From the NCBI GenBank assembly GCA_039881145.1, contig JAYKKI010000023.1, positions 10,412,001 to 10,476,000 on the forward strand: DNA of 64,000 bases, given 5' to 3'. The first letter of the stretch is position 1, and the number at the start of each line of letters is the position of its first letter. The position numbers and the translations under genes were made by a program. Positions 1 through 11,023 of the stretch are shown here, piece by piece. A model generated the notes under the pieces. The model searched no databases and had not been told where the DNA came from. It saw only the letters and a list, made by a program, of their open reading frames with translations. Source of the DNA: Druceiella hillmani. Its lineage: Eukaryota > Arthropoda > Insecta > Lepidoptera > Hepialidae.

Positions 1-345
1 TAATAAACGAAGCAGCCCAAAGCGAACGTCGAAACGCAAGTCATCCGCGCCGCGCCTCCCACATTCGCGGCAACGATCCGACAAGACGTCCATCCGCGGC
101 GACCGTGCGAACTGCCTCCCACCACCTCCCCCCTTCCTCCGCCGATCGGTCCGCACTACGGTGCAGCGGCACAAAAAGCGACCGGCACGCACGCGAGTTG
201 GCAGCTCAAAAAAAACCGCAACGCATGTGTATTGTAATGGCCCGCGCCCGACATAATAGCCGACAGGCTGCAGACGCCAAACTAAACGGAATGTTTTTAC
301 GCTCCGACGGGATGAAGAGGGAAACTATATTTGGTGAAACTTAAG
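1..345. other. GC-rich island at left edge, possible regulatory or 5'-leader DNA
   Basis: This stretch is much richer in G+C and CpG than the DNA after it, with runs such as CGCGCCGCGCC and many CG dinucleotides, and it drops abruptly to AT-rich sequence near 345. An open frame of 79 codons (105-344) shows no recognisable domain, and its length is unremarkable for GC-rich DNA. A promoter, an untranslated leader or a conserved noncoding element would all fit. The left end is cut by the window. Confidence 0.35.
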
Positions 346-1182
346 TCATTCTTTATAGGCACGAAGACGTCGATTCATTTTGAATCCTTCGGGGTGTGGT
401 GACGTTTAATCTGTGTTTACGTGGAACGATTGACTTGGAAACAGAATCCTAAATTCGACATAGAGACCACTGCAAACATATTTAAACTTTACTTTGATTT
501 GTTCCCTTCAACTTTAAAGTAATCATTTTTCCTAAAAAAAAATTGAAATGGTAATTCTATTCAATTAATCGTAATAATTTTCCACTTTTCTGGGCATTTT
601 GCAGAAGGCTTAGGTTCGTTTTGTGTGATACCAAAGATTTCCGTTCAATTACTTGGAATAGCTAACTCAATTACTTGGAATATATAAACCATGTACAAAA
701 TATAGCCTGATAGTATAGTCTGATACTTGAATATGGCCAACAAACGTTCCTTCCGTTATTTTCACATGAAACGGTACGTTTACTTTCCGTCTCTATTTCC
801 CACAGATTTTCCACCGAGCTAGATTTGTACTACTAACTTTCCATTCTTTGCAGATCAGAAGATACATTTCTTAAATGTATTTCTTTTATTGCCAAATGGA
901 AATATTTTCAGCCTTGCATTGTGGATAAGTCGAGATAAAAATCAGTTGTGAAAGAATAGATATTAAATTAGTTGATGCATGTGTGGGAGATGAATTTCCG
1001 GTGGTCTGTATACATAATATTTATAGGGCGTAACAGAGGACTAACTTTCATATTAATTAAAATATAATCATTCTGAATACTGTACAGGATCAATAACACA
1101 GCTAGTCACTCTCAAAAAAAAGGTCACACGCATAGATAAATTTATTAAAACAAAATTGAAAACCGACAATTTATGTTTATTC
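346..1182. other. AT-rich DNA, no gene seen
   Basis: I see no sustained coding frame, RNA gene or clear repeat. The phrase AATTACTTGGAATA occurs twice close together (about 648-682), a small local duplication. Confidence 0.5.
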
Positions 1183-2444
1183 TTTAAAGAAGGTCGGTGA
1201 ATAGTCTTAGCTAATCAGGCCCACTTGTAAATGTAAAGGGACGGTAATGAAAGTTATTTAAAGAAGCTCGGTGAACAGTCTTAGCTAATCAGGCCCACTT
1301 GTAAATGTAAAGGGACGGTAATGAAAGTTATTTAAAGAAGCTCGGTGAACAGTCTTAGCTAATCAGGCCCACTTGTAAATATAAAGGGACGGTAATGAAA
1401 GTTATTTAAAGAAGCTCGGTGAACAGTCTTAGCTAATCAGGCCCACTTGTAAATGTAAAGGGACGGTAATGAAAGTTATTTAAAGAAGCTCGGTGAACAG
1501 TCTTAGCTAATCAGGCCCACTTGTAAATATAAAGGGACGGTAATGAAAGTTATTTAAAGAAGCTCGGTGAACAGTCTTAGCTAATCAGGCCCACTTGTAA
1601 ATATAAAGGGACGGTAATGAAAGTTATTTAAAGAAGCTCGGTGAACAGTCTTAGCTAATCAGGCCCACTTGTAAATATAAAGGGACGGTAATGAAAGTTA
1701 TTTAAAGAAGCTCGGTGAACAGTCTTAGCTAATCAGGCCCACTTGTAAATATAAAGGGACGGTAATGAAAGTTATTTAAAGAAGCTCGGTGAACAGTCTT
1801 ACCTAATCAGGCCCACTTGTAAATATAAAGGGACAGTAATGAAAGTTCTTTAAAGAAGCTCGGCGAACAGTCTTAGCTAATCAGGCCCACTTGTAAATAT
1901 AAAGGGACGGTAATGAAAGTTATTTAAAGAAGCTCGGTGAACAGTCTTAGCTAATCAGGCCCACTTGTAAATATAAAGGGACGGTAATGAAAGTTATTTA
2001 AAGAAGCTCGGTGAACAGTCTTAGCTAATCAGGCCCACTTGTAAATATAAAGGGACGGTAATGAAAGTTATTTAAAGAAGCTCGGTGAACAGTCTTAGCT
2101 AATCAGGCCCACTTGTAAATATAAAGGGACGGTAATGAAAGTTATTTAAAGAAGCTCGGTGAACAGTCTTAGCTAATCAGGCCCACTTGTAAATATAAAG
2201 GGACGGTAATGAAAGTTATTTAAAGAAGCTCGGTGAACAGTCTTACCTAATCAGGCCCACTTGTAAATATAAAGGGACAGTAATGAAAGTTCTTTAAAGA
2301 AGCTCGGCGAACAGTCTTAGCTAATCAGGCCCACTTGTACGAGTAAATATAAGAGGACAGTAATGAAAGTTCATTAAAGAAGCTCAGCGAACAGTCTTAG
2401 CTAATCAGGTCCACTTGTAAATATAAAGGGACAGTAATGAAAGT
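1183..2444. repeat. 74-bp satellite array, about 17 copies
   Basis: The phrase GAAGCTCGGTGAACAGTC recurs every 74 bp (GTGA/GCGA ends at 1200, 1274, 1348 and so on to 2310). Most units are identical or differ at one base (ATGTAAAGG versus ATATAAAGG). A distinctive variant unit with ACCTAATC, GGACAGTAATG and CTCGGCGA appears twice exactly 444 bp (six units) apart, near 1793 and 2237. That indicates duplication of a six-unit block. The last unit is degenerate, with about 10 extra bases near 2339-2348, so decay is concentrated at the right edge. No conserved ORF runs through it. Confidence 0.97.
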
Positions 2445-2521
2445 GAAGATATTACGACTATAAAACACACGGACACATTAATCATCTTATAGGGTAAAAG
2501 ATAAAAATAACGTTTAATAAT

Positions 2522-2581
2522 AAAACTACAGCGTACAAGAGCAAAGGGAAAAAAACTACAGCGTGCAAGAGCAAAGGGAAA
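2522..2581. repeat. 30-bp tandem duplication
   Basis: Two adjacent 30-bp copies of AAAACTACAGCGTRCAAGAG followed by CAAAGGGAAA, differing by a single A/G. They lie just past the 74-bp array. Confidence 0.9.
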
Positions 2582-3148
2582 ATTATTTTGATATAGCTTT
2601 ATCTGACGGATCTTTAAATAACGATTATTAAGTTTTTTTTTATTCTTGTAACTAGTATAACCAAAATTGTTACCCAGATCCATAATTATTAATTATGATA
2701 TCAATACACAAAAATGAATATTATTCAAAATAAAAACAGTCGCATTTTAAGTCAAGATATTATATAGAAATGAAATATTTTTTATCGATTAACAGATTTT
2801 TTATTTTATGAGGAGTAAAGAAGACATTTTCGATGTATTAACAAATCATATTTCATGAAATAATACTTTTTTAGGAAATTATTTTTGCAAATATATTTAG
2901 TGTCTCATGGTTTTCAGACATGCCATAAATATTATTCCTGTAAGATAATAATCTGAGAACGTTACCCAATAGATTTGCTTTGAAGATAAATTATAAACAT
3001 TACTTCATTTTCTTTAAATGCACGTGAAATATATTTTATAATACTAAGTATTTTATAACACTAGAGTTAATTACGAGATTACCTTAAAATTTAATAGAAA
3101 TATTGTTCCAAATCGAGCATGGATTTCGTGGATTTAGGTCGTGATTTT
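2582..3148. other. AT-rich DNA, no gene seen
   Basis: Very AT-rich, with stop codons in all frames. The weak minus-strand frame at 2405-2683 is built from repeat sequence and is not a gene candidate. Confidence 0.5.
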
Positions 3149-3300
3149 TAGGGTTCCGCAGTGAAACGGGGAACTCTTATAATTTTGTCACTTCCTTCCG
3201 TCTGTCATAATCTAAAAACATTTACAGTTCTAGACTTATGTGCATGAAATTTTGCAAGAATATGCTTTATATGAAAATAATTTGTAACATATAATAAAAT
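3149..3300 (-). repeat. Dispersed GGTTCCG-type repeat, fragment
   Basis: It opens with TTTTTAGGGTTCCGCAGTG and continues GGGGAACTCTTATAATTTTG then CCTTCCGTCTGTC. This is the reverse-complement type of the ends at about 5600-5650, 8190-8240 and 41340-41395 (GATCCTATAAGG, TTCCG, CTCTAAAAA). I recall this GTTCCGTA/GGAACCCTTATA signature as abundant in Lepidoptera, but I do not assign a named family. Confidence 0.55.
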
Positions 3301-3959
3301 TTCTTTTTAATGCCTCTCATACATGTAGTCGAAATATTTTTCTTTGCGCATTTTATTGAAAATGGTATCATTCGATAGACATCTTAAAAAAAAATAAAAC
3401 TGAATTATCATTTACTATCTTTTTCATTTTAAGACTCGTTTGCAAAACATTCAGCTTTAAAGTGACGTGCAACGTGTCAACCCTTAAATTCAATCATCAT
3501 GTGTTCCAACATTTTATTAAAACATTCAAATGAAATTATTTCGATTGACTGGCATCAACAATTTCAAGAGATAGAAAAATTACGGAAGCCTACGTTGTGC
3601 GTGTTTCGAAATACACTTGACCGTTTTTCTTCACCAGTTTAACGGATTGTACTTCAAAAACCGTTCTTATGCTTAATTTCGTTCTTAATTTCTTTAGAGT
3701 TAATGTCTCATTAACAAAAGGTAACATTTAGATTATTGAGTTAAATTATTTTGGACACAAAACAAACGGAATAACTATCATTTTTAGGTCGCTATATATT
3801 AATAAAAAAAATTAGTACCTATTAATTCAAAAATACACTTAACCTTATATTTTATAATTGAGGAAGTCCTCGTCTAATAAAACATGCAATTGCTACCACA
3901 GTAATAAGCAACACAAATTACTTTAATCGACCCACGTTCACACGCACGTTCCACTGCAT
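3301..3959. other. AT-rich DNA, no gene seen
   Basis: No coding frame or clear internal repeat was found. Confidence 0.45.
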
Positions 3960-4210
3960 CCCAGTAAGTGGTCAAATTTAATAAGCGGTGAAAGTATGGG
4001 GTGCCGCAATCGGCTTCCGAGTACCAAAAGTAATAATTTGAAATGTAAAACGGTCGTTAATACGGAACGAAGAGTCGACCGCTCGCGAATCCCCCTCCAC
4101 CGTTACCATTATATATTAATTAACAAGCTTTTCAGAATGGCTAATAAACCAATTAATGGCGGCAACACCTTCCCTCCTCACGATTCTTTATGGTAGCCGC
4201 GATTGATTTA
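3960..4210. other. Moderately GC-rich island with TAAT cores
   Basis: This is a local rise in G+C and CpG with homeodomain-type cores (TATTAATTAACAAG, CCAATTAATGGCGG). A 66-codon frame (3996-4196) spans it but matches nothing I recognise. The texture suggests a cis-regulatory element, which is an inference from composition only. Confidence 0.3.
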
Positions 4211-4504
4211 TCTTGTTGCTACGTACAACTAATGGCACAAACATTGAAGCAAACTAAATACCAATTTAAAGGTGATCTCTAAATTAAGGAATTAAAACGG
4301 AAGAAAATAAGTTACTGCTTCATTAGCTACGAACGGATAACTATCATTGTAAACATCTCATTAACTACGATTTCTATTCGTATAAGTTGCCGAACGACCG
4401 AGGTTTTGCGATATGTAATATAATTTAATGATAAATTTAAATTCTAATTTAATACAACAAATAAAAATCGAGGAAATTGCCGGGTATTTATAAGTATAAT
4501 TCAA

Positions 4505-4620
4505 AAGAGCATGATCTTTGTTAATTCGTAAAAATTTTGCCGTAACAAAAATTATCCAACAATTTATGAAGATCTCGCATCTATATATTGAGAGATATAT
4601 TAATTAATTTATGCTACTTT
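4505..4620 (+). repeat. Dispersed repeat pair, copy 1 (partner at 7172-7290)
   Basis: The segment containing TTTTGCCGTAACAAAAATTA, TCCAAC, ATTTATGAAGATCTCGCA, CTATATATTGAGAGATAT and TTAATTAAT matches 7172-7290 in the same order with scattered substitutions. Each member lies about 500 bp upstream of a copy of the larger dispersed repeat, so the pair may be part of a longer decayed element or an old local duplication. Confidence 0.65.
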
Positions 4621-5135
4621 CATTAAGCCTTAAAAAGAATGTCAGTTTTGTATTTTTTAAAATGTCCACGCTAAAAAATTCGAAAACCATACAATACATA
4701 ACACAGGTTTTTCCCTTACATACAAACCTACTAATAGACTTGTGGCACTAAATTTTTTTTTCATAAAAACTAAGGACAACGACTGCCGAATATTTAGAAG
4801 TGCTGTATTAGGAATCATTTATTAATTTATTACCTACAGATATGTATATACCTACTAATATGTACACTGTCAACCATCACAGTTGAATAAGCAGAGAGTA
4901 TCAAATTACGTTAATCTATAAATATTACTATAATATACTCATAACATTACGTATATCTTGAAAATTTCTAAACGTATTCCAAATATATTTTAGGGGTTCT
5001 TCACCTATGTTTTTAGATATAAGCCGTTTTATAGATACATAGTTTTCGTTTGTAGCGTCGCCTGTGGAGATTATAAAATTTCTCGGACGGTGAAAATCAT
5101 AGCTATTTTAGAAATTTAGCATAAAACCTGTCAAG

Positions 5136-5650
5136 AACCTATAGAACTCGCACTACGAGGTTTCTGCACACGTTTAGGCATTTGTAAATTTTAATGGTAC
5201 ATAATATTGGTATTACATCATTTACAAAATTGTAATTTTTTAGAACGTAAATATATGGGCTACTATCTGTGCCAGACGCGTATTTAGAAAAAAAAATGTA
5301 TATTCCATCTAAAATTAAAAATCATCGATTTTTGGATTTTTCCCTTTACTTGTGATATAAGATATACCATCGTGCCAACTTTCAAGATTGTAGGACCAGA
5401 AGTATGATGACGGTAAAAGTAACAAAAAATACATATCTTTCTGTTGCGTTAACCAAAAAATTGAAATGTTTACAGCAATTTAAGGTCATTATGACTCAGT
5501 ATACAAGATTATGTTCAGTTTGACATCACAAACCGTTTCTGAAAAAAAGGGCTTGGACATACAGATAGACGGACAGATCACGGACAACAGAGCGATCCTA
5601 TAAGGATTCCGTTTTTTTTCCACTTTAAGGAACGGAATTCTAAAAAAGGT
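5136..5650 (+). repeat. ~500-bp dispersed repeat, copy A
   Basis: Shared blocks with 7750-8240 and 40868-41395, in the same order, are: GAACTCGCACTACGAG; ACACRTTTAGGCATTT; GGTACATAATATT; a block near ATATATGG/GCCTACT; TTTTTGGATTTTTCCCTTTAC; the late run of pyrimidine/purine GACAGAC-like repeats; GGACAACAGAGCGATCCTAT; and a final TTCTAAAAA. No coding frame survives. The GACAGAC segment and the AAGGAACGGAATTCTAAAAA end define one terminus. It is non-autonomous and its class is undetermined. Confidence 0.8.
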
Positions 5651-6600
5651 TACTTCTTTTATAGATCACCTTTCTAAAGTGACTCCCAATAACATTAGAG
5701 ATAGGCAGGGATTCGATTCTCTATAGTTAAAAAGCTGAGAATAACATTTTCTTCATCGAACCTCGGCAGTACTAATCCAAAGGGCAGTCTCCCTGTTTTG
5801 AGACCTATCGTATCAAACAGGGAGTTTACGCCAACTCTGAATGGCGATATAAATCATATTTTTAGTTAAAATAATAATTGATTGAAATATAAATATTTGA
5901 ATGGCATCGAATAGGATTCGATTTCTTTTTCTCTAGGTCGAAGTTTGAATATCTAAATTAATAACGTCTAGTGAGTACTAAATACCATTTATAAACAATA
6001 AACGTCAAGAAAATATACTTAATGTCACGTTTTGTTCAGAAAATTATTTAAAGATTTATAGGCCTTAGAAATTTCACAATAATTTATTTTTTTTACCAAC
6101 CTTTATTAATTTTATCGTAAAAATATTTACAAAACAATTTTCCCTACATATTTTTTAAACTCAAAAACTGGACAGATTTCGCAGAATAATTAATTCATAA
6201 TAAATAATTTGAACTAAATTTATTTGGTACATTATTAATTGAGCATTTTAAATCCAACATACTACACGAAGGCCTTTTTTACTAGATTTGGATGATACGT
6301 TTTAAGTTTTAACGTCTGAATACAAAACTTGAATAAACATTTTAGTATAATTATTTGATTCGACTTTACAAAGTATACAATACCTATTTTTACTGGTAGT
6401 CTGGCGCAACATATTTTATTGTCTTTTCGTCTGGCGCAGCACGGCACTGGCACTACCTCTTATCGAGCGGATAAAAAAATAATTATTGACCCACACTAAA
6501 CAGTCTTTAAACTGTGAGACGTCTTAAACCTGCAATAACCATGCGAAACAATCCCAGCAACAATCACAAATAGCATCATCTTAACCATAAAACTAACTCC
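5651..6600. other. AT-rich DNA, no gene seen
   Basis: Contains a short inverted repeat (CTCCCTGTTT at 5789-5798 and AAACAGGGAG at 5815-5824). The minus-strand 63-codon frame at 6262-6453 has no recognisable feature. Confidence 0.45.
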
Positions 6601-6790
6601 CCACTAACTCCGCGCTCACACTAAAACACGTCCATCTCACTAGTCGCGACAGCTCGGCAGTCGCGACTAATACGCCGTTTAACTATATTACCATCATTCA
6701 ACACTTAAACCTCCTCGCGCAAGTGGAAAAGACGCTCCTCTCCGCCGTTAAGCCGCCTCGAGCCCGGTCCGCCGCAGTGGCGTGCCTTTC
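6600..6790. other. GC-rich island with a repeated GTCGCGAC dyad
   Basis: CpG-rich against its surroundings. TAGTCGCGAC (6641-6650) and GTCGCGACTA (6660-6669) form a perfect 10-bp inverted repeat around a 9-nt spacer. Each arm also contains the self-palindrome GTCGCGAC, so this could be a paired protein-binding site or a hairpin. No gene is evident. Confidence 0.4.
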
Positions 6791-6994
6791 ATATATTTAT
6801 TTATACTAGCAAACTAAGTGCTCTTACTTCTTTACGAGTTCGCAAAGTAGAGAGCTGAAGGCGCGAAGTCGCTATTTATATTTATAGCATTTGTGTAATA
6901 CAGAGTCGATAGCAGTCCCGCTAAACTTAAAGAAATGAAGAGATTTTAATATTTATTGAAGTACCAGGACGTAGAAGTATGTATCAAAAGCACT

Positions 6995-7145
6995 CGGGTC
7001 ATAGGCCTCAGTATACGATATTAATTCTCAAGTCGTTTTTGAGGAAAAGTTCTTTGACATACAGACGGAGGGACGGACAACCTAAATCAAGTGATCCTAT
7101 AATGGTTTCGTTTTTTATTTTGAGGGTGGGAACCCTAAAAAGACC
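6995..7145 (+). repeat. 3'-type fragment of the ~500-bp dispersed repeat family
   Basis: Matches the terminal part of the larger copies: TTTTTGAGGAAAAGT, GACATACAGACGGAGGGACG, GTGATCCTATAATGG, then GGGAACCCTAAAAA. The front part of the family is missing. Confidence 0.65.
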
Positions 7146-7171
7146 GGTAATCATCGTCTTTATCGCTAATC

Positions 7172-7290
7172 TTCAAGAACATGGTCTTTATTATTTTGAA
7201 GAAATTTCGTCGTAGCAAAAACTATCCAACCATTTATGAAAATCTCGCAACTATATATAGAAAGATATGTTAATTAATGACTTATGATCC
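7172..7290 (+). repeat. Dispersed repeat pair, copy 2 (partner at 4505-4620)
   Basis: See the partner: shared blocks include CGTAGCAAAAACTATCCAAC, ATTTATGAAAATCTCGCA and CTATATATAGAAAGATATGT. Confidence 0.65.
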
Positions 7291-7749
7291 GATATTCGAA
7301 ATGAAAGATTAATGAATATATTTTTCTTGTACATAATTTGGCAAGAAAAATCAAGAACAAGAATAACCGTCATAACCGTCCGGATTTTGAAATCAGGATT
7401 TCGAAGCCGGATCGAAACAATAACCGTCCGGATTTAGACTACTTAAATTTTGAACAAAGTGATATGGCTTTATTAATTTTAATTGGGTTACTATGTTAAA
7501 TAATGGGTATTTATACAAGATATTCATTGAATAATTGGTACAGCAAAAATGTTTGCCACATTTTTCTCAAATCTAATAAAATTCTCAAATCTATTATATT
7601 TTTTTATTTGAACCCTTATAACAATGACATAATTTATTTTTCAATAAAAAATACCATTTCTTTTCAAAATGTTCTCAATCAAAATTACCTTGAAATGTTG
7701 AATTATCATAAATAAAAACTATGAAAAAAAACCTATTAAGCAAGCAGGC
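7291..7749. other. AT-rich DNA with a repeated AATAACCGTCCGGATTT phrase
   Basis: ATAACCGTCCGGATTT occurs at about 7370-7385 and again near 7420-7436, separated by a partly related stretch. No gene is seen. Confidence 0.5.
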
Positions 7750-8240
7750 AGAGTAGAACTCGCACTACGAGCTTTCCGTACATATTGAAGCCTTTATAAA
7801 CTTATAATATTCCTATTAAACTATTTACAAAATTTTAATTTTTAGTACGAAAATATATTGCCTACTCTTTCACAGGACCATATTTCAAAAATGTTTTTTT
7901 ATGTGATATAACCGCAAATTAACGATTTTTGGATTTTTCCCTTTACTTGTGCTGTCAGACCTTGAATCTTGTCAAATTTCATGATTCTAGGTCAACAGAA
8001 AGTATCCTATTGGTTTTGATTTATTTGCAAGTATCAAAATCGTAGCCTTAAAGGCCGTATTTTCTATTGCGTTGCTTAGAAGCTTGGTTTTTTATAGTTC
8101 CAAGGGACCATAGATCTAAGTATTTATCAACTTGATACCTCCACGCGTTCCTGAGAAAAATAGTCTTGGCAGACAGACAGACAATGAAGTGGTCCTACAA
8201 ATATTCCTTTTGAGGTACGGGAACCCAAAAGTGAATTTTG
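7750..8240 (+). repeat. ~500-bp dispersed repeat, copy B
   Basis: Same order of blocks as copy C at 40868: GAACTCGCACTACGAG, TTTTTCCCTTTACTTGTGCT, CTTGTCAAATTTCATGATTC, TAGGTCAACAGAAAGTATC, GCTTGGTTTTT, TCAACTTGATACCTCCACGC, GTTCCTGAGAAAAATAGTCT, GACAGACAGACA and a terminal AACCCAAAAG. B and C share a central block (TGTCAAATTTCATGATTCTA) that is clearer than in copy A, so A is more diverged or a different subfamily. Confidence 0.85.
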
Positions 8241-8623
8241 TTCTGCAAAATGACATTCAAATCGTTTACTATTCAGGACGGAATAAGAGATTCGCCGTGG
8301 TGCGTCTGTATCGCCTTAATAGTGTCGCGTGACGCTTGGTATCCTTACACTGCAGAAAGTTAAGTCTCCCATTAACGTTGGAATATAATATCTCCACAAT
8401 AAGTCGAGATGCGAACAAAATTATTGTCATCTGTATCATCTTACTTCGTTCTAAGTAAGCCTTATAAGTTGGCTATAGCAATTTAACACCTGTATAAACA
8501 ATATGAAACTAAGGCAACTTTAAATGAACTTATTGTAAATTCTGAGGTAAAGAAACCTTAGAATTCCATTTTAATAGTATCTGTCAGTAATAATTTAGAC
8601 TTTTTCTGTCGAATTCTAAGGTG

Positions 8624-9064
8624 TAAATGAGATAAATTTAATTAAAATTTTTTTCGATTATTTCTTAATGTAGAGATAGAAATATAATGGCATGGTTTTA
8701 ATAAGACATAATTACTTAGTTGTAGTAGTAAATAGATATCTTTAGATAGGCGAATGACCTCGAAATCGTGCAAATGAGAAAAATTTAATTAAAAAATATT
8801 TCAATTATTTCTCAATGTAGAGATAGAAACGTAATGGCATGGTTGTAATAAGACATAATTACTAGGTTGCAGTAGTAAATAGATATCTTTAGATAGGTGA
8901 ATGACCTCGAAATCGTGCAAATGAGAAAAATTTAATTAAAAAATATTTAGAATAATTCTCAATGTATAGATAGGAATGTAATGGCATGGTTTTAATAAGA
9001 CATAATTACTTGATTACAGAAGTAAGTAGATATCTTTAGATCGGTAAAAGGCATCGAAATAAAA
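8624..9064. repeat. 147-bp unit in three tandem copies
   Basis: The start phrase YAAATGAGAWAAATTTAATT occurs at 8624, 8771 and 8918, so the period is exactly 147 bp. GGCATGGTTTTAATAAGACA and AATAGATATCTTTAGAT recur in each unit. Identity is clearly below that of the other arrays, so this is an older array. Confidence 0.93.
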
Positions 9065-9329
9065 TGTTATCCATTATTTTACCCAAACGTGTTCAATACT
9101 TCATAAGAGTTATTCAACAAGTTATGCGAATTTGGTCATATAACGCAGGGCAAAGTAATTCATTCCAATAAATATCTCATTTGATACTCGTAACATTTTG
9201 TAATTGTTTAAATACTATGCATAAAAAACCTTGTTTATTCGTAACATAAATTTATTTATTTCATTGAATTATTACGATAATTTTATAAAAATATTTAAAA
9301 AATCCAAATGTTGCAGGTGATATGACTAT

Positions 9330-9640
9330 AAACGGTACAACGAATATACATGCGCCACTCAGCGGCACGCCCCTGAAGCGCGTCCCGGAAGGCGGGTCCG
9401 GCTTATTCAGCGACACGCGACGCCCGGCACAATAAACAAAGGATTACCTACTGGCGGCGCGGCGGGCCAACTTGGAGCGTAATCCGGAGAACAGATGTCG
9501 CGAATCTCGCGAGTCACACCACTTGTCATGCATTCGCGGTTCAACGCATCCCAATCTCATTCCATTTTGAACACTGTGCCGAAACACGCTGGCAGAGAAG
9601 CTTTTGTAGAGCGAAATTTTGGAAGAAGGCATTGTATATT
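9330..9640. other. GC-rich island, open on both strands
   Basis: Marked CpG enrichment between AT-rich flanks. Open frames run on both strands: minus, 62 codons at 9444-9632; plus, about 9450-9566 (starting L-L-A-A-R-R-A-N and closing at TGA). Because both strands are open and no splice pair stands out, I cannot call an exon. A regulatory island is equally likely. Confidence 0.35.
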
Positions 9641-10126
9641 TTATGGGAGAGCATTTACTTATTGTATCTAGGGCTAGTGCAGTGAACGATGTAGAATCTT
9701 ACCGGAATATGAACTTCTTTACGTATAAAAAAATATTTTAGTAGTATATTTATTATACAGTGAAAAGAGCCTTTGCGCGTGAATTGTAATGAAATCGTAT
9801 CATAAGTGACGCAACATTTGTTCTACAGGAGACGCACGTCTTTGAACATGTCTCGCCGCGTAAGCGCATCCATTGCTAGTGCGTTTAGACTTTTCTCCTA
9901 AAGTCATGGCTTTCATGAGATTACAAAAGGGCCTGCGCCTTTTGATTACGAAAATAGGACCTCTTCTGCCGACGAAGATTTTTTCATTGTGTAACTTGTT
10001 CGAATTGGATGTAGGAACTGGCGTTTACTTTGGATCAATCCATATATTTAAAATAATTCAAATCTGCCTACGGTAAATTTATTAAAAAACACAAATATGA
10101 CTAAAAAAATACGGGTTCGTTCCATT
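9641..10126. other. Mixed-composition DNA, no gene seen
   Basis: No convincing coding or RNA feature. A 67-codon plus-strand frame at 9873-10076 has no recognisable motif. Confidence 0.4.
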
Positions 10127-10320
10127 TTTAGGGTTCCGTAACCTAACTTATAGTTAGGCCTACTTATAGTTTCGCTACTTATAAGCCCTTATTGTTTCGT
10201 CACGTCCGTCTGTGTCACAGCCGCTTTACTCGCAGACTACTAAATGTTATAAAGTTGAAATTTGACGCGGTTATAAATATTTATAACGTTTACATGTAAA
10301 ACGGGAGAAATTTTTTATCA
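10127..10320 (-). repeat. Dispersed GGTTCCGTA-type repeat, fragment
   Basis: Begins TTTAGGGTTCCGTAACC and includes GTTTCGTCACGTCCGTCTGT and AGTTGAAATTTGACGCGG, the same kind of start as at 3149. A short internal duplication (ACTTATAGTT, then ACTTATAAGCC) interrupts it. Confidence 0.5.
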
Positions 10321-10716
10321 AATATAAACGTATCGTTGAATAGATCTTCCAAAATATTGGGGATATGTTATGAATACTCTCGATAAGATAATTCGTTTAC
10401 GAAATATTAAGCTTTAAAATAATCACGTTTATTAGTTAGGTGACCCCCCCCCCTCCATCACATAATCGCTACTTTTAATACCTGAAAAATATCAAAGTAG
10501 TAGTGGTATATGCAGAAAATAAAAAGGAAAATTATCACAACTAAGAAAGTTTTACTAGGTATACGTGAAAATTTCATAAAAATTCATACAACTACCTTAA
10601 ATTAACTGAACAAATAACTTTATTTAAAATGTATATTTTATATTTTAACCTGCATAAAGCAGTGCACCATACATTACGCAAACTGTATATAGCATGAAAC
10701 AGAGAAAAATCAGATT

Positions 10717-10845
10717 AATTTAGTACACAGGTACAGTAGACAGCATTTTAGATTTTGAACTGTAACTCGACCTTAACTCAGCTACATAGGATTTATACTT
10801 CAAGTGGAAATATTGATGTGCTCTCGACTGTACCTGTACTAAATT
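10717..10845. mobile_element. 129-bp hairpin (MITE-like) element
   Basis: The left end AATTTAGTACACAGGTACAG and the right end ACTGTACCTGTACTAAATT are inverted copies of each other, apart from one extra AC in the left arm. About 90 bp lies between, too short to code. This is a short non-autonomous inverted-repeat element. Target-site duplications are not obvious. Confidence 0.6.
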
Positions 10846-11023
10846 ACTACTTTTATTAAAAAAAATCTTCATATACGAATGAAATTTTATTTAGGTCTAT
10901 AGTTATCGTCGATTTATACGTGCATGATTTTAAAATTGCATGTTTTTATAACATTTATTACCTATAAATCTAAGGCTACATATGACCCTATCATAGACGC
11001 ATCCTACACGCCTATCGTTGGTT

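Noticed and set aside
1183..2444. CRISPR-like regular repeats
   Set aside because: Units abut directly with no unique spacers, and the window is eukaryotic. It is an ordinary tandem satellite.
9444..9632. Minus-strand 62-codon frame in a GC island as an exon
   Set aside because: The opposite strand is equally open and the only donor-like site follows an in-frame stop. Evidence is insufficient.
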